A stretch of DNA of 64,000 bases from Chitinophaga oryzae (GTDB taxonomy: Bacteria; Bacteroidota; Bacteroidia; Chitinophagales; Chitinophagaceae): NCBI RefSeq assembly GCF_012516375.2, contig NZ_CP051204.2, positions 62,001-126,000 of the forward strand, read 5' to 3'. Below the pieces are notes generated by a model. The model worked only from the letters and a program-made list of their open reading frames with translations, searched no databases and was not told where the DNA came from. Below, piece after piece: positions 25,735 through 35,246 of the stretch; the stretch's first letter is position 1, and each line of letters begins with the position of its first letter. A program made the position numbers and the translations under genes.

Positions 25735-27483
25735 TTATTTATACGGCACCTGTTGTTCCAGGTTGCTGTTCTTCCGGATTTCCGCTGCAGGAATAGGCAA
25801 CAGGTAATCCTTCTCTTTGAAAGTACGGCTCTGGATACTGATAGGTCTGTAAACAAAAGGATGGTTGGCGATCTGAGAGCCCAGCACCTCAATGCCCAGC
25901 GCATTGCCGTTGAAGTAAGTCATGGCGTCTGTCACCCAGCGGCGTGCATCGAAGAAACGATGTTCTTCATAAGCCAGTTCATACCTTCTTTCATATTTCA
26001 GCACCGCCTTCAGCGCTTCTCCGGTAGCGTTGGTGGCCGGCATGCCCGCCCTTGTACGCACGGCATTCAACACCGGCAGCGCGTCTGCATACTCGCCCAG
26101 CCAGATGCTCGCCTCCGCGTAGTTCAGCAATACTTCGGCATAACGGATGAAGATCCAGTTCTGATCGCCCCTGAAAAACTGTGCGTCCAGGTTTTTATCC
26201 ATGAACTTACGCAGGTAGTACCCGGAGAAGGTACCGTTCCAGTTTTCGATGGTGCTGTTACGGGTGTCCAGTCCCCATACGCTGTCCCTGCCGCCGTTTT
26301 TAGGCTCGTACTTACCGGTCTGTATCACACCGACAGGATCTACTTCAGCACCGTCTTTCGGACGAGGCTTCCACTTGGCGCCGTCATACAGGATGGTGGC
26401 ATAAAACCGCGGATCACGGTTTGCATACGGCGCTTTGGCCTGTGCAGCGTTGGCCCAGGAAAACGCAGAGCCGTCCCTCATCTGGTAGCCGGTCACAAAG
26501 TTTTCCAGCGGCACGTTACCGCCCCAGTTGTGATAACCGTTAGGACCGTTGTAAAGGTCATGGGAAGTGCCCAGCAGCGCCTTATCATATTGTTTTATAA
26601 AAATCAGCTCTTTGTGATCTTTGTCCAGGAAGATGCGGCTGTAGTTTTCCGCCGCAGAGTCTGTAGGATGGTACAGTTCATAGATGCCCATGTCCATCAC
26701 GGCTTTGGCCGCGTTTTTGGCAGCACGCAGGCGATCGGTCTGACTGCCGGAAGTGTATCCCATCAACGGGCTCTTCACGTTTTTATTAAAGTAATCGCTG
26801 GCGGCATACAGCAGCATTCTTGATTTCAGCGCCAGTGCGGCGCCTTTGGTAACGCGGCCTTTGTCTTTTGGCAACTCATACACAGTGGGCAGCATCTTCG
26901 CGGCGCTGTCGCATTCGTCGGAGATAAATTTCACACAGGCCTCATAAGTAGCCCGCTTGATGTTAAGGATCTCCTGTTCATCTCCCTTTACGTTAAATGT
27001 CCTGGTGATCAGCGGCACGCCACCATAGTATTTCACCAGCATGTGATAATACCAGGCCCGCATAAAATGCACTTCGCCTTTCATGGTGTTGCGGGTGCTA
27101 CCATCTATGGGCGCCTGGTCGATCTTTTCGAAGAACATGTTACAGTTCCGGATCTCTTTGTAGTGGTTGTCCCAGCGGGCGAAATCACTGAGCCTGCCGA
27201 TATCGTCGGGCGAAACGTTGCCCTGTACCACGCGGGAGGTGTTATAATCGTGGATAAACCGCGCCTCGTCTGTCATGGAAGCCAGCATTACTTCCAGGTA
27301 CCCCGGACGCATCTGTACATAGAGATCGTTTACGAAAGCCTGCACCAGGCCCTGGTCTTTCCACACATCAGACTCCTCGTATTCCGTCAGTGGCTTCTTC
27401 TCCAGGAAGTCCTTTTTACATGCAGCGGTGGCCAACAGTAATCCCGCCACCAGCAGATATTGTATGATGTTTGATTTTTTCAT
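25735..27483 (-). CDS. SusD/RagB-family nutrient-binding outer-membrane lipoprotein
   Basis: The ATG at 27483 gives a lipoprotein leader (KKSNIIQYLLVAGLLLATAAC) followed by KKDFLEKKPLTEYEESDVWKD, the standard start of mature SusD proteins. The 582-residue protein has the tetratricopeptide-like N-terminal half (EVHFMRAWYYHMLVKYYGGV) and the C-terminal signature RYAEVLLNYAEASIWLGE plus ALKAVLKYERRYELAYEEHR. SusD proteins form a lid over the SusC channel on the cell surface and bind glycans or other nutrients. The gene starts 10 bases after susC ends. The ligand cannot be read from the sequence. Confidence 0.96.
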   Translation of the reverse strand: MKKSNIIQYLLVAGLLLATAACKKDFLEKKPLTEYEESDVWKDQGLVQAFVNDLYVQMRPGYLEVMLASMTDEARFIHDYNTSRVVQGNVSPDDIGRLSDFARWDNHYKEIRNCNMFFEKIDQAPIDGSTRNTMKGEVHFMRAWYYHMLVKYYGGVPLITRTFNVKGDEQEILNIKRATYEACVKFISDECDSAAKMLPTVYELPKDKGRVTKGAALALKSRMLLYAASDYFNKNVKSPLMGYTSGSQTDRLRAAKNAAKAVMDMGIYELYHPTDSAAENYSRIFLDKDHKELIFIKQYDKALLGTSHDLYNGPNGYHNWGGNVPLENFVTGYQMRDGSAFSWANAAQAKAPYANRDPRFYATILYDGAKWKPRPKDGAEVDPVGVIQTGKYEPKNGGRDSVWGLDTRNSTIENWNGTFSGYYLRKFMDKNLDAQFFRGDQNWIFIRYAEVLLNYAEASIWLGEYADALPVLNAVRTRAGMPATNATGEALKAVLKYERRYELAYEEHRFFDARRWVTDAMTYFNGNALGIEVLGSQIANHPFVYRPISIQSRTFKEKDYLLPIPAAEIRKNSNLEQQVPYK

Positions 27484-27493
27484 GGCTTGTTGT

Positions 27494-30400
27494 TTAGAAA
27501 GTAACATTTAATCCCACATTGTAAATCTTCACCTGCGGATAAAACTGGCCGCTGCCCATGGGCGCTTCCGGATCAAATATTTTTACGTTGTCGATGGTAA
27601 CCAGGTTTTGACCGCTCACGTATACCCGCAGTTTCTGCAGACCGATGTTTTTGATCGCCATACCGGGAATGGTATAACCCAGTTCCAGCGTTTTCAAACG
27701 CGCATAGTCTGTTTTCCAGAACCAGAAAGTGTTCTGGCGGTTTACCCAGTATTCGCGGTCACGGTCGTTCACCCTTGGCCATGAAGCGTTGATGTTATCT
27801 GTTGTCCAGCGGTCTTTGATATAAGCTTCGGGGAAGTTGCCAATGAGGCCGGACTCTGTATGCAGATACTGGCTGGCGCCGGTAGCTCCCTGCCATAGCA
27901 TGGTGAAATCGAAGTTGTTGTACTTGGCGCTCAGGGTAAGACCGAAAATCCAGGTGGGGTTTTCGGTGCGGTTCACCCGGATACGGTCCAGGTCATCGAT
28001 AACACCGTTGCCGTCCACATCTTCAAAGATGACATCCCCGGCGCGGGCGCCGCTGATGTGGGGCGACTTGTCTACTTCTTCCTGCGTTTTGTAGATGCCG
28101 ATGGCTTTGTAATACAGTGGCGCATCGATCATCCTGCCGGTAGATTTTTGCCATTCCGGGACATTGGGCACCTCATCCCAGAACAGGATTTTGTTTTGGG
28201 CGTGGGTAACGGTGCCGACTACTTCGTAATGGAATTTGTTGATGTCGTTTTTGTGTTTCACTACTACTTCAAAGCCTTTGTTTTCCACTTTGCCGATGTT
28301 TTCCTGTGGCAGGGTCATACCCGTGTAGGCAGGCATGGACTGGCTGCGGCTCACGAGGATGTTGGCGCGGCGGGTATAGAAATAGTCCGCTTCCACAGAC
28401 AGTTTTTCACCCAGCAGTGATGCTTCGATACCGATGTCATAGTTGTTGGCCATTTCCCAGGTAATGGCTTCGTTGGGCGAGCGCAGCTGGTAAATACCTT
28501 TGTTGAGGTCGCCGCCGAACATTACGCCGCCGTCGCTGAAGCCATAGGTGCTGAGGTATTGGAAAGACGGGATCTGGTCGTTCCCCATCTGGCCCCATGA
28601 CGCACGGATCTTGAAGTAGTCCACTGCGCGCATGCCTTTTTTCCAGAAGTTCTCGTTAGACACCACCCAGCCTACAGACGCGCCGGGGAAGAAGCCGAAG
28701 CGGCTGTTGCGCGGGAAATTCTGGGTACCGTCATAACGGGCATTGAAATCGAACAGGTAAGTTTCTTTATAGTTGTAAGAGATACGGCCGAAATAGTTGC
28801 GGCGGGCGAAGGAGAAACCTGTACCACCGTTGTTTTTCTCTTTATCGCCGCCGGCAAACAGCTGATCCAGCTTATCGCTGATGAAATACCGGCGGTTGGC
28901 CAGCATGGTATCTCCATCGAAAGTAGCCTGTTCAAAGGCTACGAACGTACTCAGGTTATGTTTTCCGAAAGAACGTACGTAATTCAGTTTCACGTTCACC
29001 GTCGTCATGCGGTTGCTGTTGAAGCTCTCGTTCAGCTCGGGAGCGCTCACCCCTCTGGAGGCCGGGTTCAGCTTGTGGTCCGGGCTGTTGGGATCGAGGG
29101 TATAGAGCGTCCATGGTTTTACCCATGTTTTCAGGAAGGCGAAGTTCTGGTCATAGGCGAAGTTTCCGTCAACGGACAGTCCCTGTACCCAGGGGATGTT
29201 GATGGTGGCGCCGAGGGTACCATTGACTACGTAGTTTTTGTCGTTCGTATAGCCGATAACGTCGGTGCTGGTAACCACGGGGTTATCTCCGTATTCGATG
29301 TCTGGTCCGGGGAGACCGTTGGGCCAGATAGCATTTTCGGTGGGCCGTCCGCGCATGAGGGAGCGGAAGATGGAGCCGGCGGAGCGGGGCGGGAAGTGCC
29401 TGTTTTCCAGTCTTCCAGCCAGGTCAAAACGCAGGTGCACATATTCGTTCACGTTAGCGTCGAGGTTGGCCCGGATGTTCTGTTGTTTATAATAGGTGGC
29501 GCTGGACTTATAGATACCGTCCTGGAAGAGGCTTCCGAGCGATACGTAATAGGTCATTTTTTCAGAGCCACCGCTGAGAGACAGGTCGTGCCTGTTCTGC
29601 AGGGAGGTGTTTTTGATAACAGCATCGTACCAGTTGGTGTTGGGATAGAGCCAGGGATCTGAGCCGTCGCCAAACTTTTTGATCTGTTCTTCCGAAAAGC
29701 GGGGCGCATCGCCGCCATACTGCAGGATTTCGTTGACCAGCCTGGCGTAGGTAGGCGCATCCGCCATCTTGGGCAGGCGGGTAGGCGATACGAAGGACTG
29801 GTTAAAGCCGTAGTTGATAGTAGGCTTACCGATCTTACCGCGTTTGGTGGTGACAAGGATAACGCCGTTAGCTGCGCGGGAACCATAGATAGCCGCAGCC
29901 GCATCTTTCAGTACGGATACGCTTTCGATGTCGCCGGGCGCCAGACGGGCAAACCCTTCGCGGGGGATGCCGTCAATCACATACAGCGGCGTGCTCACAC
30001 CGAGGGTGCTGCGGCCGCGGATAAAAATGCGGGAGTTGTCGTTTCCCGGCTCGCCGCTGTTGTTCACGGCAATGATACCAGGAATACGCCCAACCAGCGA
30101 GTTGGAGATATTCACGTTGGGCGACTGCTGAAGTTCAGCACCCTTAACGGTAGCTACGGCGCCGGTCTTGGTCACTTTCTTCTGGGTACCATAACCTACC
30201 ACCACGTATTCGTCAAGCGTTTTCTGATTTTCTTTCAGGACAACGTTAACGGATGTACGTCCTTCTATTTTTACTTCCTGCGGGTCATAGCCCACAAACT
30301 GGAACACCAGTACCCCATCCCTTTTTACATCTTTCAGGGTGAAGCTTCCTTTTACGTCAGTAACGGCGCCGCGCTGGCTGTCTTTCAACAGCACCGTTAC

Positions 30401-30559
30401 CCCCGGCAGGGGATTCCCGTTGACGTCTTTTACTTTACCTTCTACTGTTGGATTGGCCTGCTGCCATACCGCAGGCGCTAAAGCCCTGGCAGCGACCGGC
30501 CCCGAGGAGGCGGCGGAAAGGCATAGCAATAGCATTGCCTTCGCATAACGTGGATTCAT
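27494..30559 (-). CDS. SusC/RagA-family TonB-linked outer-membrane transporter
   Basis: This 1021-residue TonB-dependent channel has a signal peptide, then a carboxypeptidase-like domain (VEGKVKDVNGNPLPGVTVLL, residues ~38-115), the conserved YVVVGYGTQKKVTKTGAV stretch and the plug domain with IFIRGRSTLGVSTPLYVIDG and ESVSVLKDAAAAIYGSRAA. The rest is a 22-strand barrel ending in an aromatic-type residue (NVTF). With SusD it imports large nutrients across the outer membrane using energy from TonB. No glycoside hydrolase, sigma factor or hybrid sensor gene is adjacent, so the cargo is unknown; nearby sugar oxidoreductases suggest a glycoside. Confidence 0.97.
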   Translation of the reverse strand: MNPRYAKAMLLLCLSAASSGPVAARALAPAVWQQANPTVEGKVKDVNGNPLPGVTVLLKDSQRGAVTDVKGSFTLKDVKRDGVLVFQFVGYDPQEVKIEGRTSVNVVLKENQKTLDEYVVVGYGTQKKVTKTGAVATVKGAELQQSPNVNISNSLVGRIPGIIAVNNSGEPGNDNSRIFIRGRSTLGVSTPLYVIDGIPREGFARLAPGDIESVSVLKDAAAAIYGSRAANGVILVTTKRGKIGKPTINYGFNQSFVSPTRLPKMADAPTYARLVNEILQYGGDAPRFSEEQIKKFGDGSDPWLYPNTNWYDAVIKNTSLQNRHDLSLSGGSEKMTYYVSLGSLFQDGIYKSSATYYKQQNIRANLDANVNEYVHLRFDLAGRLENRHFPPRSAGSIFRSLMRGRPTENAIWPNGLPGPDIEYGDNPVVTSTDVIGYTNDKNYVVNGTLGATINIPWVQGLSVDGNFAYDQNFAFLKTWVKPWTLYTLDPNSPDHKLNPASRGVSAPELNESFNSNRMTTVNVKLNYVRSFGKHNLSTFVAFEQATFDGDTMLANRRYFISDKLDQLFAGGDKEKNNGGTGFSFARRNYFGRISYNYKETYLFDFNARYDGTQNFPRNSRFGFFPGASVGWVVSNENFWKKGMRAVDYFKIRASWGQMGNDQIPSFQYLSTYGFSDGGVMFGGDLNKGIYQLRSPNEAITWEMANNYDIGIEASLLGEKLSVEADYFYTRRANILVSRSQSMPAYTGMTLPQENIGKVENKGFEVVVKHKNDINKFHYEVVGTVTHAQNKILFWDEVPNVPEWQKSTGRMIDAPLYYKAIGIYKTQEEVDKSPHISGARAGDVIFEDVDGNGVIDDLDRIRVNRTENPTWIFGLTLSAKYNNFDFTMLWQGATGASQYLHTESGLIGNFPEAYIKDRWTTDNINASWPRVNDRDREYWVNRQNTFWFWKTDYARLKTLELGYTIPGMAIKNIGLQKLRVYVSGQNLVTIDNVKIFDPEAPMGSGQFYPQVKIYNVGLNVTF

Positions 30560-30628
30560 AAATGAGATTTTTGGGTGATAAAAATGCTACGTTCTACTGT
30601 TTTTCAATAAATAGTTTAATCCATAACA

Positions 30629-30656
30629 TAGTGGTAATCTTACCTAGTGGTAAGAT
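30629..30656. promoter_or_regulatory. direct repeat plus palindrome upstream of susC
   Basis: The nine bases tagtggtaa occur at 30629-30637 and 30645-30653, 16 bases apart. Overlapping them, 30637-30644 (atcttacc) pairs with 30649-30656 (ggtaagat) around a 4-base centre. It lies 70-97 bases before the susC start in a 336-base divergent gap and looks like an operator. Confidence 0.4.
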
Positions 30657-30805
30657 ATTCACAAATAACTTGATTATTTTCTAAAAATAAGTGTGTTTTT
30701 TACGCCTTTTTTAAAAATGCTCATGCATAAAAAGTACCCGATAATACAACTGTCCCATCAGCGGCTCATTTAAAGTAAGAATAGAATAACTGAAAATCGT
30801 TATAC

Positions 30806-30850
30806 ATGCAAAAAGGCCGGTAGTCCAAAAAACTATCGGCCTTTTTGCAT
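30806..30850. terminator. terminator-like hairpin in a divergent gap
   Basis: Bases 30806-30824 and 30832-30850 are reverse complements with 18 of 19 matches (the odd pair is G-U), GC-rich in the centre and with A5/T5 at the base. It lies between two gene starts, susC to the left and a lipoprotein to the right, where no coding gene needs a terminator. It may be an attenuator of the lipoprotein gene or end an unannotated RNA. The rest of the 336-base gap (30560-30895) is A+T-rich, with only the susC repeat at 30629-30656. Confidence 0.6.
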
Positions 30851-30895
30851 AAATTCATAGTAATGAACGTTATAGAATAACCAGATCTATTGTTT

Positions 30896-31540
30896 ATGAA
30901 GCACCTCCACGCATTTTTCTTGTTTCTGGCAGGCTGCGCATTGCTGATCGCCTGTAGTAAAGAAATGAGCCATGACGGGACAGGATTCCCCACCTGCGAT
31001 TATGCCCCTTACACAACCGGCTCTTCCTTTTCTTATATCGATGTGAACCTCACCCAGGATACCATTGCGTACACCCTGACTGTTGCCGGGGACACTACTA
31101 TCAACGGCAACACTTACAAAGTAGTAGGCGATGACAGTGTATTTTTCTGCTCCAGCTGTAAAGACGGCATTTATACACAGATCGCCAGCATTTTCACTTT
31201 TCAGGGATACAAGGCCGACAGTCTTCGGCTTACCTACCTGAAGGAAACCGCCCCCACAGGCAGCAGCTGGTCCGACACGGTCACCGTCAGCAACGGTACG
31301 CTTACGACCAAAGCAGTCCTGCAGCATACTATCGTACAAAAAGGCGTCACCAAAACCGTTAACGGGAAAAACTATCTCGACGTGATTGCCGTAAAACTGG
31401 ACGCTTCCGCCATTGTGCTCAACAACCCGGTCTCCATCGGCACCATCTCCACCAGCTACTACGCCAAGGGAATAGGCCTTATAGAGGCAGACCAGGCAGA
31501 CGATACCATCAAGCTGGTATCATATATTCTCAAACCCTGA
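30896..31540 (+). CDS. predicted lipoprotein of unknown function
   Basis: The ATG at 30896 gives 214 residues with a lipoprotein leader, MKHLHAFFLFLAGCALLIAC, in which the last Cys (residue 20) is the likely lipid site. The mature protein is rich in Thr, Ser and Asp and predicted to be all beta. It has a Cys pair in FFCSSCKDG near residue 84 and another Cys in FPTCDYAPYTTGSSF. I do not recognise a domain. The gene's stop is 5 bases from the stop of the convergent carboxypeptidase gene. Confidence 0.75.
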   Translation: MKHLHAFFLFLAGCALLIACSKEMSHDGTGFPTCDYAPYTTGSSFSYIDVNLTQDTIAYTLTVAGDTTINGNTYKVVGDDSVFFCSSCKDGIYTQIASIFTFQGYKADSLRLTYLKETAPTGSSWSDTVTVSNGTLTTKAVLQHTIVQKGVTKTVNGKNYLDVIAVKLDASAIVLNNPVSIGTISTSYYAKGIGLIEADQADDTIKLVSYILKP

Positions 31541-31545
31541 ACTGT

Positions 31546-32835
31546 TTAATATTCCTTCCAGATCATCGTTAGCAACCGCTCTACCGCTCTTCGTACATTC
31601 GTGGCCGTATCCTGATGGTTATTTACCAGTACACTGAATATCAGCGTCTTGTTCTTTTTTGTCACCAGGTAGCCGCTCAGCCCCACCACTCCGTTCAGCG
31701 TTCCCGTCTTTGCATGTACAAACTGTTGCTGATAATAGTTGCGCAGCGTGCCTTTACCGCCGGTGGCAAAAATATCCCATAACCGCTGCCGCGGATATTG
31801 CACATACATCTTATGCAGCACGCTGACAAAGTCACGCGGCGTGATCAAATTATAACGCGACAAGCCCGAACCATCCACCCATTGCGGCGCATGCGGCAGG
31901 TCTTTCAGGTCTCCTTCCAGCAGCCAGTTGATCATCTTTTTTGTGCTGATCGTATCCCAGAGGCTGGCGGATGCCATCATAAGCGTTTGTTCCGCAAAGA
32001 AGTTATCGCTGCGGTGCATCATAGGTGTAAACAGGGAGTCTGCCGGAATACTTTTCAGCAATTGAAACGATGCTTCCTGCGGGGGAACGGCAAGGCCTAT
32101 ACGCTTATGCAGGGTGTCCTGCAACCGTTGCCGGAGGTCCTGTTCCGCCCCTGTGACAAAAGGTACTTCCGTAGTGGATGCATCCCTGTAGGCAGGGTTA
32201 TATTTAAGGAAGAAAAGATTGTTCCGCTCATCCCGTTCAGTGCTGGTTTTGCTGATGGTGCTGTCTTCCGTTGTTTCCAGGTCGTAAAGAGGCGGCACCA
32301 TTTTGCTGGTATCGCCATGATGGTAGATCCGGACAACATTGCCATACATGGGCCATTCCGTAAGTTCCGGCTGGTAATCGTCGGCGTAATCCGCCCAGGA
32401 CCATCCGGGGCCGTACCGTTTGTTCTGGTTGACGGCCGGCACCAGGTATATCTGTTTACCGGTTTGTTGCAGCAGCTGCAGCAATGGCTGAAAAGTATAA
32501 TCCGGATGCAGAAAGGAAGGATCGGCCATACCTTTCACAAAGATGGCGGTATCGTTTTCATAGTAGCGGGCAGCGGGCAACGAGTCGCCCAGCAGCTTCA
32601 GGCCTGCATACAGTGAAAATATTTTGGTATTGGAAGCGGGTGTAAAAAACTTATCGTCCTGGTACTGGTACCAGTATTTTTGGGTGGCCGGCTCATAAAT
32701 AGAGATCCCCACATGCGCCTGTTCCAATGGCTGCTGGTGTAAGAGGGAACGGTTGGCCCACCTGCTGATGGCGGCCGTTTGGGCCGATGCCTGTAAAGAC
32801 AGGCTGATGGCGGAAAACAGTAAAATTGATCTCAT
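31546..32835 (-). CDS. dacB: D-alanyl-D-alanine carboxypeptidase/endopeptidase (PBP4 type)
   Basis: The 429-residue protein has a signal peptide (residues 1-19) and the three serine beta-lactam-binding motifs of peptidase family S13: SNTK at residues 68-71, SDN in HRSDNFFAE and KTGT in VHAKTGTLNG. These enzymes trim or open peptidoglycan cross-links in the periplasm. The inserted domains usual for PBP4 lie between the first and second motif (about residues 85-270). WVDGSGLSRYNLITP is also typical. It is alone on the minus strand; the Gfo/Idh gene before it has its own terminator. Confidence 0.93.
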   Translation of the reverse strand: MRSILLFSAISLSLQASAQTAAISRWANRSLLHQQPLEQAHVGISIYEPATQKYWYQYQDDKFFTPASNTKIFSLYAGLKLLGDSLPAARYYENDTAIFVKGMADPSFLHPDYTFQPLLQLLQQTGKQIYLVPAVNQNKRYGPGWSWADYADDYQPELTEWPMYGNVVRIYHHGDTSKMVPPLYDLETTEDSTISKTSTERDERNNLFFLKYNPAYRDASTTEVPFVTGAEQDLRQRLQDTLHKRIGLAVPPQEASFQLLKSIPADSLFTPMMHRSDNFFAEQTLMMASASLWDTISTKKMINWLLEGDLKDLPHAPQWVDGSGLSRYNLITPRDFVSVLHKMYVQYPRQRLWDIFATGGKGTLRNYYQQQFVHAKTGTLNGVVGLSGYLVTKKNKTLIFSVLVNNHQDTATNVRRAVERLLTMIWKEY

Positions 32836-32854
32836 AGCAGTAAGTTAAAAATAA

Positions 32855-32885
32855 AATGGGAAGATGACGTTGGCATCTTCCCATT
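32855..32885 (-). terminator. terminator of the Gfo/Idh gene
   Basis: Bases 32855-32866 (aatgggaagatg) pair exactly with 32874-32885. On the minus strand it follows the Gfo/Idh stop codon at 32912 and is followed by a T-rich run. Confidence 0.85.
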
Positions 32886-32911
32886 GTTTGAACATCGTGT
32901 GCAGAAAAATA

Positions 32912-34246
32912 TCAGGAGAAATATTTTGTCGTTCCCGGTTTTGCATACGCGTAGTTTCCGGAAGCATCCGGCACTATCGGCGGCGGTGCGTCGAAAGCGT
33001 ATCTCTGCGGCTGGAGGTTCAGTCCGGAGTTGAGCGCAGTATCCCAGTTGATGATCTGACCGGAATAAGTAGCCAGGCGGCCGATGATGGCGGAGAGGGT
33101 GGCCTCTGCGCCGCGCTGCGCGTCTGCAAATTTATACTGCCCTTTGGCGATGGCAGCAAACAGCTCATCGTGTTCTGTCTGATAAGGGTTGTTTTCCTTC
33201 GTTTTGTCAAACTGATAAAGTACTTTCCCCTTATGGTCCACGATCTGCGCCTTATCGCAGTAGATGCGGCCTTTAGTGCCTACAATCTCTTCATCTACCT
33301 TGCTGGGCGCATCTTTCCAGTGGCGGCACTGACTGTTCATCACTATGCCGTCGGCATAACGGTATTCCACGAAGTGGTGGTCGAAGATTTCGCCGAATTC
33401 TTTACCGGTACGTACGGCACGGCCGCCCATACCGCCGGCAGTTACCGGCGTGGCGTTTTTAAACCAGTTGCCTACGTCTATATTGTGGATGTGCTGTTCT
33501 ACGATATGATCACCGCAGAGCCAATTGAAATAGTACCAGTTACGCATCTGGTATTCCATTTCCGTGTATTCCGGTTTGCGGGGTTTTACCCAGAGTGCGC
33601 CCTGGTTCCACCATACCTGCATGGAAAGGATATCGCCGATCATGCCATCCTGCGCGCGTTTGTAAAGCTCGCGGTAGGAGTTCTGGTAACGGCGTTGCAG
33701 ACCTACTACCACGTTCAGTTTTTTGGATTTAGCCAGCGCAGCTGCATCCAGTACTCTTTTGATACCGGCAGGGTCAGTAGCCACAGGCTTTTCCATAAAC
33801 ACGTGTTTATTCTGCCTGATGGCTTCTTCAAAGTGGATAGGCCGGAAGCCCGGAGGGGTGGTGAGGATCACCACGTCCGCCAGCGCAATGGCTTGTTTAT
33901 AGGCATCGAAGCCGGTGAATTTATTTTTTTCCGGTACGTTCACGCGGCTGGCTTTATCGCCTAAAGCTTCCTTAATGTTGTCGTAGCTTTCTTTCAGCCT
34001 GTCGGGGAAGGCATCGGCCATCGCCACCAGCTGAACGTTTTCTTTTGTGCTCAGCGCCTGCGTAGCAGCACCGGTGCCGCGCCCGCCGCAACCGATGAGC
34101 GCCACTTTTATCACATCAGAAGAACCGGAGAAATAATTAGCTTTAGATAAGATGGGCATGGCCAGCAATCCACCGGCAAGCATAGATGTCTGCTTAACGA
34201 AATCGCGGCGGCCTTTGTCGTGGAATTTTTGTTGTTCGCTTTCCAT
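32912..34246 (-). CDS. Tat-exported Gfo/Idh/MocA oxidoreductase
   Basis: The 444-residue protein has a Tat leader, GRRDFVKQTSMLAGGLLAMP, then a nucleotide-binding fold with IGCGGRGTGAATQ and the family motif FMEKPVATD near residue 153. Its C-terminal part has CGDHIVEQHIHNIDVGNW, a pattern seen in the exported Bacteroidota branch. Such enzymes act on sugars; the closest known work is on enzymes that make or use 3-keto-glycosides. It lies 34 bases after the SUMF1-fold gene on the same strand, so the two are likely co-transcribed. It differs from the Gfo/Idh at 23272-24723 in length and in keeping the EKP motif. Confidence 0.92.
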   Translation of the reverse strand: MESEQQKFHDKGRRDFVKQTSMLAGGLLAMPILSKANYFSGSSDVIKVALIGCGGRGTGAATQALSTKENVQLVAMADAFPDRLKESYDNIKEALGDKASRVNVPEKNKFTGFDAYKQAIALADVVILTTPPGFRPIHFEEAIRQNKHVFMEKPVATDPAGIKRVLDAAALAKSKKLNVVVGLQRRYQNSYRELYKRAQDGMIGDILSMQVWWNQGALWVKPRKPEYTEMEYQMRNWYYFNWLCGDHIVEQHIHNIDVGNWFKNATPVTAGGMGGRAVRTGKEFGEIFDHHFVEYRYADGIVMNSQCRHWKDAPSKVDEEIVGTKGRIYCDKAQIVDHKGKVLYQFDKTKENNPYQTEHDELFAAIAKGQYKFADAQRGAEATLSAIIGRLATYSGQIINWDTALNSGLNLQPQRYAFDAPPPIVPDASGNYAYAKPGTTKYFS

Positions 34247-34280
34247 AAAATGCGTTGTGATTTATTGATTTGGATGATGA

Positions 34281-35246
34281 TTAGCGTGCGCCTTTGTATT
34301 TATCAACTACTTCTTCGAAAAATTTCTGTGCTTCTTCAGGAGTGGGTTGCTTCGCCGGTCTTACAATGCGGAAACCGATAAAAGGTGCGTCTGCGTTCCA
34401 CCAGGAGCTTTTCGGGATCTGCGGGTCCCTGCGGTTCCATATCGGGTCGGACTTCAGGCGGGCGGCGCTGCGCAGGGCAGGTGCCGCATCCTTATAGTTG
34501 CCGCCTTTGATCACGCGGGGCATTTTGGAAGTGGGGGCTGTCCACGGGTCGGTGGCAGCTACGGCAGCTACGCCATTTTCATCGTATTGGTCCAGCGTCC
34601 ATTCGGCAACGTTGCCCAGCATATCGTAAAGGCCCCATGCATTGGGCTGCAGTTGTCCTACCTTATGATATTTGTCTTCGCTGTTGGCCTGGTACCAGGC
34701 ATATTTTTTCAGCTGGGATTCATCGGCGCCATACGGGTAGGGTGTTGATGAGCCCGCACGGCAGGCGTATTCCCATTCTGCGGCGGTAGGCAGGCGATAA
34801 AACACGCCGGTTTTGGCGTACAGCCATTTGCAGTACATCAGCGCGCCATACTGGCTCATACTGTTGGCCGGATAACCTCCGCCTTTGCCCATGCCCAGGG
34901 TAAGATCAATATATGGAGGGCTGGGGCGCGTCATACCGTCCGGCGTAGGTGTTTTATCCTTTTCCGCATCGGCATACACGTCATATTCGTCGAAAGTCAC
35001 TTCCGTGGCTCCCATCCAGAAATCTCCGACAGTTACTTTTTTCGCAGGACCTTCATCTTTGTTTCTTCCTTTTTCATTGTCCGGGCTTCCTAACGTGAAA
35101 GTGCCGCCTTTGATCGGCACCATTTTAAAACTTACCGTGGTTCCGGGGAGCTGTTGTTCGTACGGCGTAAAGGTCTGTTGCGCCTGCGTGGTCATAACCT
35201 GGCCGAGCAACCCGCCCAGCAGAAAGGTCACATAATATCTAGTCAT
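34281..35246 (-). CDS. SUMF1-fold (formylglycine-generating-enzyme-like) secreted protein
   Basis: The 321-residue protein has a signal peptide (to about residue 23) and the SUMF1 fold: VPIKGGTFTLGSPDNEKGRN, then FWMGATEVTFDEYDVYAD, YRLPTAAEWEYACRAG, LYDMLGNVAEWTLDQY and the end part IGFRIVRP. True formylglycine-generating enzymes bind copper with two Cys in the final third; here that region (VIKGGNYKDAAPALRSAARL) has none, so it is probably not a sulfatase activator. In Bacteroidota, such proteins include gliding/secretion components and carbohydrate-related proteins. It heads a transcript with the Gfo/Idh gene. Role unknown. Confidence 0.88.
   Translation of the reverse strand: MTRYYVTFLLGGLLGQVMTTQAQQTFTPYEQQLPGTTVSFKMVPIKGGTFTLGSPDNEKGRNKDEGPAKKVTVGDFWMGATEVTFDEYDVYADAEKDKTPTPDGMTRPSPPYIDLTLGMGKGGGYPANSMSQYGALMYCKWLYAKTGVFYRLPTAAEWEYACRAGSSTPYPYGADESQLKKYAWYQANSEDKYHKVGQLQPNAWGLYDMLGNVAEWTLDQYDENGVAAVAATDPWTAPTSKMPRVIKGGNYKDAAPALRSAARLKSDPIWNRRDPQIPKSSWWNADAPFIGFRIVRPAKQPTPEEAQKFFEEVVDKYKGAR

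Noticed and set aside
34281..35246. Sulfatase-activating formylglycine-generating enzyme
   Set aside because: The needed cysteines are absent and no sulfatase gene is nearby.
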